Shown in pieces: positions 1 through 6,060 of a DNA stretch of 9,755 nt. Position numbers and translations under genes: made by a program. The DNA is taken from the NCBI GenBank assembly GCA_902464635.1, contig CABQKC010000042.1, positions 1-9,755 of the forward strand, in the 5' to 3' direction. The notes under the pieces were generated by a model. It saw only the letters and a list, made by a program, of their open reading frames with translations. It had not been told where the DNA came from and did not search any database. The number at the start of each line of letters is the position of its first letter. Position 1 is the first letter of the stretch. The stretch comes from an uncultured Caryophanales bacterium (GTDB lineage Bacteria > Bacillota_I > Bacilli_A > RFN20 > CAG-826).

Positions 1-65
1 AAAATTCGTACACCTTTATATTTTTTTGCTTTCGACGTCTTTTTTTCTAGCTCACGATTTATTGC
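1..65 (-). other. Possible end of a reverse-strand reading frame abutting the truncated regulator
   Basis: Read on the minus strand, these bases give an uninterrupted lysine-rich frame (…HAINRELEKKTSKAKKYKG…) that runs off the window at position 1. The same frame stays open into the antisense of the regulator up to about position 270. The composition looks coding-like, but the T-rich plus strand alone would produce many lysines. I do not recognise the protein. The feature is listed only because a junction near 66-80 would explain why the regulator has lost its N-terminus. Confidence 0.2.
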
Positions 66-572
66 GTGTCCACCCAGATAGATTTGATATTGATGGATGT
101 AGTTACTAGTGATGGCTATAGTGGACTTGAAGCCGCTTCTAAAATTAAAAGGAAATTCCCTAATACAAAGATAATAATTGTTACAAGCATGCCCGAATGT
201 TCCTATATAGAGCGCGCTAAAAAACTAGGGGCAGAAGGCTTTTGGTATAAAGAAGCCAATAAGGAAAGCATTTTATCCGTTATGGATAAAGTAATGAACG
301 GGGGGATTGTCTATCCTGATGCTACCATGAGCGTCAATGTAGGCTTGGCTAAAAGCAATGAATTTACCAATAAGGAATTAATTGTCCTTCGCTTAATGAC
401 TGGAGGATATAGCAATCAAGAAATCGCAAAGAAGCTTAATGTCTCTCCTAATGCGATTAAGAAACATATATCCAATTTATTAAATAAGACAGGCTTACGT
501 TCTAGGACTGAATTAGCAGTAAGAGCAAGAGAAACTGGATTAGTCATATTGGAACGTCCTAATTCTAATTAA
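66..572 (+). CDS. NarL/FixJ-family response regulator, 5'-truncated receiver (possible pseudogene)
   Basis: This is the C-terminal two thirds of a two-component response regulator, a cytosolic DNA-binding protein activated by a sensor kinase. The open frame starts at GTG 66 inside the receiver domain, at the strand carrying the phosphoacceptor (D11 in LILMD). T40/S41 and the conserved K62 in FWYKE follow. Residues about 98-160 form a LuxR/GerE helix-turn-helix (SNQEIAKKLNVSPNAIKKHI). The usual first ~45-55 residues, with the acidic pair and helix 1, are missing. An in-frame TAG at 48-50 closes the frame upstream, and neither other forward frame of 1-65 reads like a receiver N-terminus. No Shine-Dalgarno precedes the GTG. 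The protein, if made, lacks the metal-binding acidic pair and could not be phosphorylated normally. No partner kinase is in the window. Family assignment is secure; whether it is expressed is doubtful. Confidence 0.75.
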   Translation: MSTQIDLILMDVVTSDGYSGLEAASKIKRKFPNTKIIIVTSMPECSYIERAKKLGAEGFWYKEANKESILSVMDKVMNGGIVYPDATMSVNVGLAKSNEFTNKELIVLRLMTGGYSNQEIAKKLNVSPNAIKKHISNLLNKTGLRSRTELAVRARETGLVILERPNSN

Positions 573-838
573 TAAAACATTAACAAAAATAAATAAGATT
601 TTTTCCTAAAAGTACCCATTTGGGTATTGTGCTTTCGTGTTCCTTTTGATAAAGTTTTCTTGTCAAAATAAATACACGTATCGCACCAATTTCAATCATT
701 AAGGCAATAGAAGTTGTACCTTCATTAATTTTGAAGGCCTCTTTTGTCTTTTAATATGCATAGGTGAAAGTAATTCATTTTGAATTTTAGTTTTATAGAT
801 CCTTTTGGCTATTTTTTGCCAAATGGGAGTTAGATAAA

Positions 839-870
839 TAAGGAGGAACGTGCAATTAGAAGAGCTTTAG
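839..870 (+). promoter_or_regulatory. Orphan perfect Shine-Dalgarno with a six-codon minigene
   Basis: TAAGGAGG at 839-846 matches the full anti-Shine-Dalgarno complement. The only start codon in range is GTG at 850, which opens a six-codon frame (reading M-Q-L-E-E-L) ending at TAG 868-870. Spacing is 3 nt, shorter than optimal. The site lies about 90 nt upstream of the lipoprotein start, so it cannot serve that gene directly. It could be a leader peptide, a standby ribosome site or a relic of a lost gene. Confidence 0.3.
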
Positions 871-920
871 GTTTTATAAAATCGTTAGATTTAATATTTG
901 TTATTTACTTTAAAAGATAA

Positions 921-926
921 AGAGGA
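921..926 (+). promoter_or_regulatory. Ribosome binding site fixing the lipoprotein start
   Basis: AGAGGA lies 7 nt before ATG 934. This supports that ATG over the upstream in-frame TTG at 898, and the resulting N-terminus is a clean lipoprotein signal peptide. Confidence 0.7.
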
Positions 927-933
927 AAAGAAA

Positions 934-2889
934 ATGAAACATAATACAAAATTCAAAATATTGATGATGCCTGCCTTTGTTTCTTTTTGTTTTGGTGTTG
1001 CTTCGTGTGGTGAAAAGCCTAGTAGTAGCGAAAGCGAGACTAAAACAACAACAAAAACAGAAACCCCATCAATCCATACCCATACATTTGCTAGCGGATG
1101 GAGCAAAAACGAAACTGAGCACTGGCATGCTGCAACTTGCGAACACACTACATTAAAAGATGGCGTTGCACCTCACGTCTATGATGATGATAAGGATGCA
1201 ACATGTAATGTATGTGGCTATACAAGGACTATTGTCCATGTCCATGAATTTGAAACCGCCTGGACTACAAATGAAACTGAACACTGGCATAAATGCAAAG
1301 ATAGCGACTGCACTGAAAAAAATTCTTTAGGTAACCACGAATTCGTCTGGACTGAAAAGACTCCAGCTGGATTCCATGTAGACAAAGTAGAAAAGGGAAC
1401 ATGCTCAGTATGCTCGTATGAAACTAGTAGGACTATTGAAAATACTGCTACCCATACTTGGGAATATGCTTATGATGAAAATAAACATTATGAGCGTACT
1501 ACCTGCGAAGGCCATGATACGATGACTAGGAATGAGGCAGAACATACATATAGATATGAGTCCCAAAATGAATTCAAGCATGGCAAGTTTACTGCCTGCG
1601 AGGAACATGATTCTATATTAGTTGGCACATTCGACCATGTATTTGAAAATCCAGATTCAACAGATTGTTCTTTATGCGGATATAAAAGGACTTTAGCTGG
1701 CAAGGCTAGCTTTAAAACCATCGCCCCAGCAACTTATAGCGGTGCCTCATTAGCAATCCCGGCTAGTTCTTATCAAATCGATGCCGGCATCGCCCCTTTA
1801 TGTGAAATTCAATACAAAAAGGAAGCTGAAGATGCCTCTTCATATACTAATGTAGCCCCAACTGATGCTGGAATGTATGATGTTAGGATCTATAGTAGGG
1901 GAAGCTCGACTTATCTAAAAGGAGAACTCGCTACTGCTAAATATGAAATCAAGCCATTAAGCGTACTAATTCGTAGTATTGATTTCTCTGCCATTTTGCC
2001 AAATATGGTTGTTGACTACATTGAATTAATGGAAGTCGAAGCAGAGATTCCTGCAACAAAAGAAAAAATAACCCTTACTTTATTACTTGATGGAGAAGAT
2101 TATTCAGAAGCTGGTAGATATAACGTCCCAGTCGAGAAAGTATCATTTGATCATTCTAACTTCACGCCTAGATATCTTAATCCAGCTCAAGCAATTGTAT
2201 CGGTTGTTATTTATGATAGAGCAGCCTTATCGGTTACTACCTCAACTAGCGAAGACGATTTTGAAGTTGATAATTCAAATCAACTAATAACTATGAGCAA
2301 TGTGCATATCAATGCAGGTACTCTTAGAACCAATGATATTATCGTCGGAACTGGAGAATTCCCGATGCGCGTAAAATTGATGGCGTTATCTAATGGAGGC
2401 TCAACTTCTCTTGTTACAAAAGGGGATGTAGTTGATATAACTATTCCTTTAGCAGGCTACTCTTCTACAAATTATAAAGAGAAATTAATGGGTAAAACAT
2501 TTGTTAAAGCCCATGCTGAAAAATTAGTATTTGGTGAACCAAAAACAGATGGAAGAAGATATACCAATAGCAGCACAATCAATCTAGATATTCCTGTTGG
2601 AGAAAGTATCTATTTCATAATGGACTTTACCATTCCAGCAGGCGAAAGACAAGATATGTTTATACAATGGTCTTACAAAACCGATAACGGATATGGCGAT
2701 GCCACTAATAATGTCTATTACACCTATAACCATAGAACTAAGGAGAATAAAACTGCCACAGGTAATGCAACATTAGATTTCCATGGGGGTTCAAGCGGAA
2801 CCGATTACACTTTTGTATTTAAAAGAAAGAGACTAACTGACGGCAGGACTGATGTAGGGCCTTTCTGTTTCTACTTACTTCCTAGATAG
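934..2889 (+). CDS. Secreted lipoprotein with Cys/His-rich CxxC repeats and MBG-like domain
   Basis: A 651-residue predicted surface lipoprotein of unknown function. Residues 1-24 form a signal peptide (KHNTKFK basic start, hydrophobic core) ending in a lipobox, V22-A-S-C25, so C25 is the likely lipidated residue. A Ser/Thr/Glu-rich linker (about 26-46) follows. Residues about 48-253 hold three related units rich in His, Trp and Cys, two with an EHWH motif (62-65, 116-119). Each unit ends in a CxxC knuckle, at 91-94 (CNVCGYTR), 157-160 and 245-248 (CSLCGYKR). Similar repeats occur in Firmicutes surface proteins and could bind a metal; that is inference. Residues about 257-340 resemble an MBG-type Ig-like domain (TYSG…DAGMYDVRIY…KYEIKP). 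Residues 341-651 are mostly beta-like and I do not recognise them. There is no LPXTG motif and no C-terminal membrane anchor. The gene appears monocistronic, with a terminator 25 nt downstream. Confidence 0.85.
   Translation: MKHNTKFKILMMPAFVSFCFGVASCGEKPSSSESETKTTTKTETPSIHTHTFASGWSKNETEHWHAATCEHTTLKDGVAPHVYDDDKDATCNVCGYTRTIVHVHEFETAWTTNETEHWHKCKDSDCTEKNSLGNHEFVWTEKTPAGFHVDKVEKGTCSVCSYETSRTIENTATHTWEYAYDENKHYERTTCEGHDTMTRNEAEHTYRYESQNEFKHGKFTACEEHDSILVGTFDHVFENPDSTDCSLCGYKRTLAGKASFKTIAPATYSGASLAIPASSYQIDAGIAPLCEIQYKKEAEDASSYTNVAPTDAGMYDVRIYSRGSSTYLKGELATAKYEIKPLSVLIRSIDFSAILPNMVVDYIELMEVEAEIPATKEKITLTLLLDGEDYSEAGRYNVPVEKVSFDHSNFTPRYLNPAQAIVSVVIYDRAALSVTTSTSEDDFEVDNSNQLITMSNVHINAGTLRTNDIIVGTGEFPMRVKLMALSNGGSTSLVTKGDVVDITIPLAGYSSTNYKEKLMGKTFVKAHAEKLVFGEPKTDGRRYTNSSTINLDIPVGESIYFIMDFTIPAGERQDMFIQWSYKTDNGYGDATNNVYYTYNHRTKENKTATGNATLDFHGGSSGTDYTFVFKRKRLTDGRTDVGPFCFYLLPR
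1075..1692 (+). repeat. Three degenerate Cys/His-rich protein repeats within the lipoprotein
   Basis: Protein residues about 48-253 contain three divergent units. The pattern is roughly H-x-F/W … EHWH (or KHYER) … C … H … D…CxxCxYxR followed by T-I or T-L. The units are similar at protein level only; no DNA repeat is obvious, which suggests old duplication rather than recent slippage. Confidence 0.6.
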
Positions 2890-2913
2890 AAATAATTTCT
2901 TATCTATCTAATT

Positions 2914-2941
2914 GGATCAGGATAAAACATGGTCCTTTTTT
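2914..2941 (+). terminator. Rho-independent terminator after the lipoprotein gene
   Basis: GGATCA (2914-2919) pairs with TGGTCC (2930-2935), a 6-bp stem with one G-U pair and a 10-nt loop, followed directly by six T. It sits 25 nt after the lipoprotein stop. Confidence 0.75.
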
Positions 2942-2952
2942 CATGGGCATAC

Positions 2953-2983
2953 TTGAGTCTTGATGAATTTTCGATATTATAAT
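2953..2983 (+). promoter_or_regulatory. Candidate promoter for the three-hairpin RNA
   Basis: A perfect TATAAT lies at 2978-2983, with a weak -35 (TTGAGT, 2953-2958) at a long 19-nt spacing. Transcription would start near 2990, a few bases inside the first hairpin, which would still leave about 7-9 base pairs of that stem. The overlapping TATTAT at 2975-2980 is an alternative -10. Confidence 0.45.
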
Positions 2984-3071
2984 GTTGAGCTGTTCGAAAG
3001 AACCAGGTTCAACCTAAATGAGGAATAGGAGACTCCTGTCCTCTCCCTAGCAATAGGGATTTTTTCTTTTT
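2984..3071 (+). ncRNA. Candidate structured RNA: three hairpins ending in a terminator
   Basis: Hairpin 1 (2984-3013) pairs GTTGAGCT with GGTTCAAC and GTTC with GAAC. It is capped by a GAAA tetraloop (2996-2999), with A and C bulged on the 3' side. Hairpin 2 (3020-3043) pairs GAGGA with TCCTC and AGGA with TCCT across a small internal loop. Hairpin 3 (3044-3059) is a perfect terminator stem with a GCAA tetraloop and a T-rich tail to 3071. TAGGAGA (3026-3032) can instead pair with TCTCCCTA (3042-3049, one bulged C), which would break hairpins 2 and 3, as expected of an attenuator or riboswitch. It lacks the conserved sequences I know for TPP, FMN, SAM, preQ1, c-di-GMP, ZTP, fluoride or T-box RNAs. 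It could be a free small RNA or a leader of the coaX operon, whose first start lies 138 nt downstream. Confidence 0.5.
3044..3071 (+). terminator. Strong rho-independent terminator upstream of coaX
   Basis: TCCCTA (3044-3049), GCAA loop, TAGGGA (3054-3059), then T6-C-T5. It is not needed by the lipoprotein gene, which already has its own terminator, so it ends a separate transcript starting between the two. Confidence 0.85.
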
Positions 3072-3150
3072 ACCCCATTCGAAAACATTGCTTACTAAGT
3101 AAAATGCTTCTATTTAGTTTATATTCAATGGAATTTAGATATATTTCATC

Positions 3151-3156
3151 TATAAT
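3151..3156 (+). promoter_or_regulatory. Candidate -10 box of the coaX operon promoter
   Basis: A perfect TATAAT at 3151-3156 lies 52 nt before the chosen coaX start. No good -35 is found at 16-18 nt spacing (ATGGAA at 3128-3133 is poor), so the promoter may need an activator or be weak. A perfect 11-bp palindrome, TTACTAAGTAA, lies farther upstream at 3092-3102. Confidence 0.45.
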
Positions 3157-3160
3157 CTTC

Positions 3161-3194
3161 TTGCTTGGTACTATCTTTGGATAGACCAAAGCAA
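3161..3194 (+). promoter_or_regulatory. 34-nt hairpin or dyad immediately upstream of the coaX ribosome binding site
   Basis: TTGCTT-GGT-(A)-CTATC pairs with GATAG-ACC-(A)-AAGCAA around a TTTG loop, giving 14 base pairs with one bulged A on each side (3170 and 3188). It ends 1 nt before the Shine-Dalgarno GGAAGGAAG and overlaps the expected transcription start from the TATAAT at 3151. It could be an operator around +1 or an RNA hairpin controlling translation. Confidence 0.5.
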
Positions 3195-3195
3195 T

Positions 3196-3204
3196 GGAAG
3201 GAAG
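3196..3204 (+). promoter_or_regulatory. Ribosome binding site deciding the coaX start
   Basis: GGAAGGAAG contains AAGGA at 3198-3202, spaced 6 nt from ATG 3209. The earlier in-frame ATG at 3194 overlaps the hairpin and has no Shine-Dalgarno, so 3209 is preferred. It gives MVLAIDVGNT, the normal CoaX N-terminus. Confidence 0.7.
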
Positions 3205-3208
3205 AAAT

Positions 3209-3970
3209 ATGGTACTTGCCATTGATGTTGGTAACACGCTTACTAACCTAGGGTTTTATTCTGATTCGTCCCTAGTAAAAGAATTCAAATTGAAAAGCGA
3301 TTCTAGTTTTACACTTGACCAAATCGAGTCTACCTTAATCAATTTGCTTTCTCCTTATAAGGAAAGTCTTTTTGATGTTGAGGGGGCGATTATTTCTTGT
3401 GTAGTTCCGATTCTAGAAAAGAAATGGGTTAATGTCATAACTAAATTATTTAATGTAAAGCCACTGACATTAGGACCTAAATTAAAAACCGGGATAGCAA
3501 TTAGGACTGATAATCCAAAAGAAGTGGGATCGGATTTGATTGCAGATTGCGTTGGTGCGAAAGCTAAATACAAATTGCCTGCGATTATAGTAGACCTAGG
3601 TACGGCGAATAAAATCATTGCCCTAGATGAAAACGCTACTTTTATTGGATGTGCGATTGGACCAGGATTAGAAATATCAAAAGAAGCCTTAGTTAGCAAC
3701 GCTGCTTTATTGCCGGAAGTAGATTTTTCTATACCTAAATCCCCGATCGGCAAGAATACCCCTGATTCGATGAACTCGGCTTTTACCTATGGGAATGCCT
3801 GTTTAGTTAGGGGAATGGCTAATTTATTCAAGAAAGAATTAAAGGAAGAGCCAAGCCTAATCCTAACTGGAGGATATTCTTCTTTTATCTACCCTCTTTT
3901 AAATGAATTCACCTATGACCCAAGCTTGCTCCTAGATGGGTTATTTTATCTATATAGCAAAAGGAAATAA
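3209..3970 (+). CDS. coaX: Type III pantothenate kinase
   Basis: Phosphorylates pantothenate with ATP to 4'-phosphopantothenate, the first step of CoA synthesis, in the cytosol. The 253 residues match the usual CoaX length and ASKHA-fold motif order: D6-V-G-N-T10 phosphate loop, IISCVVP (61-67), KTGIAI and DNPKEVGSD (D109, expected catalytic acid), IVDLGTA (127-133), IGPGLEIS (150-157), IGKNTPDSM (180-188) and TGGY (220-223). Two positions differ from the commonest consensus. The Arg of EVGADR is Leu (L110), and GTATT reads GTANK (131-135). Both lie in otherwise well-kept motifs, so I take them as lineage variation, not loss of function. It is the first gene of a six-gene operon; the next gene starts 5 nt after the stop. 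Type III kinases are not feedback-inhibited by CoA, as known for the family. Confidence 0.93.
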   Translation: MVLAIDVGNTLTNLGFYSDSSLVKEFKLKSDSSFTLDQIESTLINLLSPYKESLFDVEGAIISCVVPILEKKWVNVITKLFNVKPLTLGPKLKTGIAIRTDNPKEVGSDLIADCVGAKAKYKLPAIIVDLGTANKIIALDENATFIGCAIGPGLEISKEALVSNAALLPEVDFSIPKSPIGKNTPDSMNSAFTYGNACLVRGMANLFKKELKEEPSLILTGGYSSFIYPLLNEFTYDPSLLLDGLFYLYSKRK

Positions 3971-3975
3971 TTAAT

Positions 3976-4671
3976 ATGAATCTAACTATAGTCGGGATAA
4001 TTCTATTGTCCCTAGTAATAATGCTTACTTTCTTTATCTATCCTAGTTTCCATAATAAAGAAATAGATACATCAAAAAGAATCAAGATGATGGTAATTGA
4101 CGCCTTCTTTATTGCCTTGATTGTGATCTTTACATTTGTCCCTAATATCGGCTTTATCGCAGTCACCCCATTTATATCATTTACATTGCTTCATATCCCT
4201 GTATTAGTTGGAGCATATCTATTTGGTCCAAAAAGAGGGATGCTATATGGATTTATATTTGGTGTATGTTCATATTTGCAGGCTTTGACTGCCGGGAGTG
4301 GCTTCAATTTGTTGTTTGCTTACCCTTGGACTGCTATCCCTCCAAGATTATTATTTGGCCTAATTGCAGGAATTTGCTTTTCTTTTATAAGGAAACTTCA
4401 CAAATTATCCCTAAAAGGGATATACTTATCAGCGTTAGCAATTGTGCTGACTTTTCTTCATACTGCTCTAGTATTCCTAGATCTATATATCTTCTTCCCT
4501 GATACTGTTGGAGGATTACTTACTTCTTCTTCCCCAGTAGCAACAGGAACTGCCCTTACCTTCTTTGCAATTATAGGATTTGGGGCTTTAGGAGAAATGG
4601 CTTTAGCAGGTATAATTGTCCCTTCATTAGGACTAGTTTTAGATAAGGTCATGCCACGATTAGGTAAGTAA
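3976..4671 (+). CDS. ECF transporter S component, probably for pantothenate or niacin
   Basis: A 231-residue integral membrane protein that binds a vitamin and docks on a shared ECF module (EcfT plus two ATPases, not in this window). Residues about 38-225 look like a normal S component. The signature runs through LLHIPVLVGAYLFGPKRGMLYGFIFG (71-96), with a later PPRLLFGLIAG (122-132) and a final hydrophobic helix pair (192-222). Residues 3-22 add an extra N-terminal membrane helix joined by a polar linker, so about seven spans instead of six are likely. The substrate is not readable from the sequence. Placement directly after coaX suggests pantothenate (PanT-like), and the NAPRTase at the operon end makes niacin an alternative. 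The Shine-Dalgarno (AAGGA, 3961-3965) lies inside the end of coaX, spaced 10 nt, so the two genes are probably co-translated. Confidence 0.85.
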   Translation: MNLTIVGIILLSLVIMLTFFIYPSFHNKEIDTSKRIKMMVIDAFFIALIVIFTFVPNIGFIAVTPFISFTLLHIPVLVGAYLFGPKRGMLYGFIFGVCSYLQALTAGSGFNLLFAYPWTAIPPRLLFGLIAGICFSFIRKLHKLSLKGIYLSALAIVLTFLHTALVFLDLYIFFPDTVGGLLTSSSPVATGTALTFFAIIGFGALGEMALAGIIVPSLGLVLDKVMPRLGK

Positions 4672-4683
4672 AAAGGAGAATAT

Positions 4684-6060
4684 ATGCCAAATTTCAAGAA
4701 ATTAGCAAAAAAATACGAAGAGAATTGTCTTTCTGCTTTAGTTGAATTAGTAAGGAAGAAATCTATCTATGATGAATCTAGCATCTCTAATGATGCCCCT
4801 TATGGAAAGGGAGTTAAGTCAGGATTAGATTGTTTAGAGAAAATGGCTGCTGCCATGGGATTTAACACAAGGAATGTCGATGGACATTGCGTTGAGATTA
4901 GCTATGGCGAAAATAATGGCCCATTAATTGGAATATATGCGCATTGCGATGTCGTTCCTGCTTCTGGAAAATGGGATAATCCCCCATTTGAAGGAAAAAT
5001 AGTCGGCGAAGGAAAAGAAAAGAAAGTCATCGGGAGGGGGACTAGCGATGATAAAGGACCATTAGTAGCAGCCCTATATTCCCTTAAATTATTAAAAGAC
5101 AACGGACTTATCTCTAATTATAGAGTCCGCCTAGTTGCTGGGGGAGATGAAGAAAGAGGTTCATCTTGTCTAGATTATTATTTCAAAACAAAGAATAATC
5201 CTCATTGCGATTATGGATTTACTCCTGATGCTGATTTCCCTCTTATCTATGCCGAAAAGGGAATCGTCCATGGTTCTTTGACTAAATTAATTAATCTATC
5301 TCCAATTGTTGCTATCGATGGAGGGGTTGCCTCTAATGCGGTTTGTGACAAGATGGTAGTAACTATCCCAACCGATAAGAAATTCCTAAAGAAATTCCTC
5401 GATGAAAAAATAAATGGGGATATTTCTGAAGTTGGGGAAATAATGATTGTCACCTTCAAAGGGAAATCCGCGCATGGCTCTACTCCTGAATTAGGAGAAT
5501 CTGCGATGGCCAAAGGATTTGCCTTCCTAGGAAGCTATTATAACAATAAGTTCTTGCTTAATTTGGCTAAGGCCATTATCGATACAAGGGGCTCTTTATT
5601 TAAAGGAAATGCCACTTCAAAAGAACTAGGAGAATCCACCTATAACTATGGATTGGTTTCCTATAATTCCAAGAATGTCTTAACTATCTCGCTTGATTAT
5701 AGATATGGAGAAGATGCAAATTCAGAAGAAGCAGTTAATAACTTGTCTAAATTTGTTGATATGACTTTTGTCCCATCTTCAAAATCAGATATCCTTTTAT
5801 TTGACAAGAAGTCTCCTTTGGTAGCGACTTTGATGAAGTCCTATAAGCATATGACCCATAAATTTTTTGATAAGCCAATGGCCATTGGAGGGGGGACATA
5901 TGCAAAAGAGGCCAAGAATATTGTTGCCTACGGAAGTGCTTTCAAAGGACATCCAGGCAATATCCATTCCCCAAATGAATATATCTATGTAAAAGATTTA
6001 TTCGCCCAGATTGCCATCTATGCCGATGCAATATATAAATTAGGTCAATTGAAGAAGTGA
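4684..6060 (+). CDS. pepV: M20-family dipeptidase PepV
   Basis: Cytosolic zinc dipeptidase cleaving dipeptides with an unblocked N-terminus; related PepV enzymes also act on beta-alanyl dipeptides. The 458 residues are close to the usual PepV length. Metal and catalytic residues are in place: H87 and D89 in YAHCDVVP, D122 in GRGTSDDKGP (bridging), E156 (catalytic base) and E157 in GGDEERGSSC, D182 in TPDADFP, and H428 in NIHSPNEY. The lid domain sits between, at about 195-380. A good Shine-Dalgarno (AAGGAG, 4673-4678) precedes ATG 4684, 12 nt after the transporter gene. The stop TGA overlaps the trmB start by 4 nt. In other Firmicutes pepV is often near trmB and ytpR, so this part of the operon looks ancestral and the vitamin genes look joined to it (inference). 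Confidence 0.92.
   Translation: MPNFKKLAKKYEENCLSALVELVRKKSIYDESSISNDAPYGKGVKSGLDCLEKMAAAMGFNTRNVDGHCVEISYGENNGPLIGIYAHCDVVPASGKWDNPPFEGKIVGEGKEKKVIGRGTSDDKGPLVAALYSLKLLKDNGLISNYRVRLVAGGDEERGSSCLDYYFKTKNNPHCDYGFTPDADFPLIYAEKGIVHGSLTKLINLSPIVAIDGGVASNAVCDKMVVTIPTDKKFLKKFLDEKINGDISEVGEIMIVTFKGKSAHGSTPELGESAMAKGFAFLGSYYNNKFLLNLAKAIIDTRGSLFKGNATSKELGESTYNYGLVSYNSKNVLTISLDYRYGEDANSEEAVNNLSKFVDMTFVPSSKSDILLFDKKSPLVATLMKSYKHMTHKFFDKPMAIGGGTYAKEAKNIVAYGSAFKGHPGNIHSPNEYIYVKDLFAQIAIYADAIYKLGQLKK

Larger units (their letters stand above)
573..933. other. Intergenic region with weak hairpins, no gene seen
   Basis: No supported gene lies in these 361 bases. Three small inverted repeats are visible: TACCC/GGGTA around 613-626 (loop ATTT), AATTCA/TGAATT at about 772-786, and TTTGGC/GCCAAA at 804-823. 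A CCTTCA/TGAAGG hairpin (719-737) followed by a pyrimidine-rich tail (738-750) could be a weak terminator for the upstream regulator. No convincing -35/-10 pair for the downstream lipoprotein gene could be fixed. Confidence 0.4.

Noticed and set aside
613..626. TACCC/GGGTA inverted repeat as a terminator of the response regulator
   Set aside because: The stem is only 5-6 bp and no T-run follows on the + strand.
764..776. cre-like operator TGAAAGTAATTCA in the intergenic region
   Set aside because: It is one base short of the cre length and lacks the central CG; a chance palindrome in AT-rich DNA is more likely.
898..933. Upstream TTG start extending the lipoprotein by 12 residues
   Set aside because: It would put charged residues (KDKEEKK) before the signal peptide and has no Shine-Dalgarno, whereas ATG 934 has AGAGGA at 7 nt and gives a normal lipoprotein leader.
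3004..3020. tRNA T-arm, suggested by GGTTCAACC
   Set aside because: No acceptor stem, D-arm, anticodon arm or CCA end can be arranged around it; the bases are explained by hairpin 1.
2984..3043. c-di-GMP-I (GEMM) riboswitch, suggested by TTCGAAAGA and a CCTAAA stretch
   Set aside because: The conserved CACGCACA and GCAAAGCC elements of that family are absent and the overall fold is too short.
3194..3208. Upstream ATG start of coaX adding MEGRN
   Set aside because: The ATG overlaps the hairpin and lacks a ribosome site; ATG 3209 has AAGGA at 6 nt and yields the family's normal N-terminus.
4266..4502. 78-codon + strand frame inside the ECF S component
   Set aside because: It lies in another frame of a clear membrane protein gene, has no ribosome site and no recognisable domain; a shadow frame.
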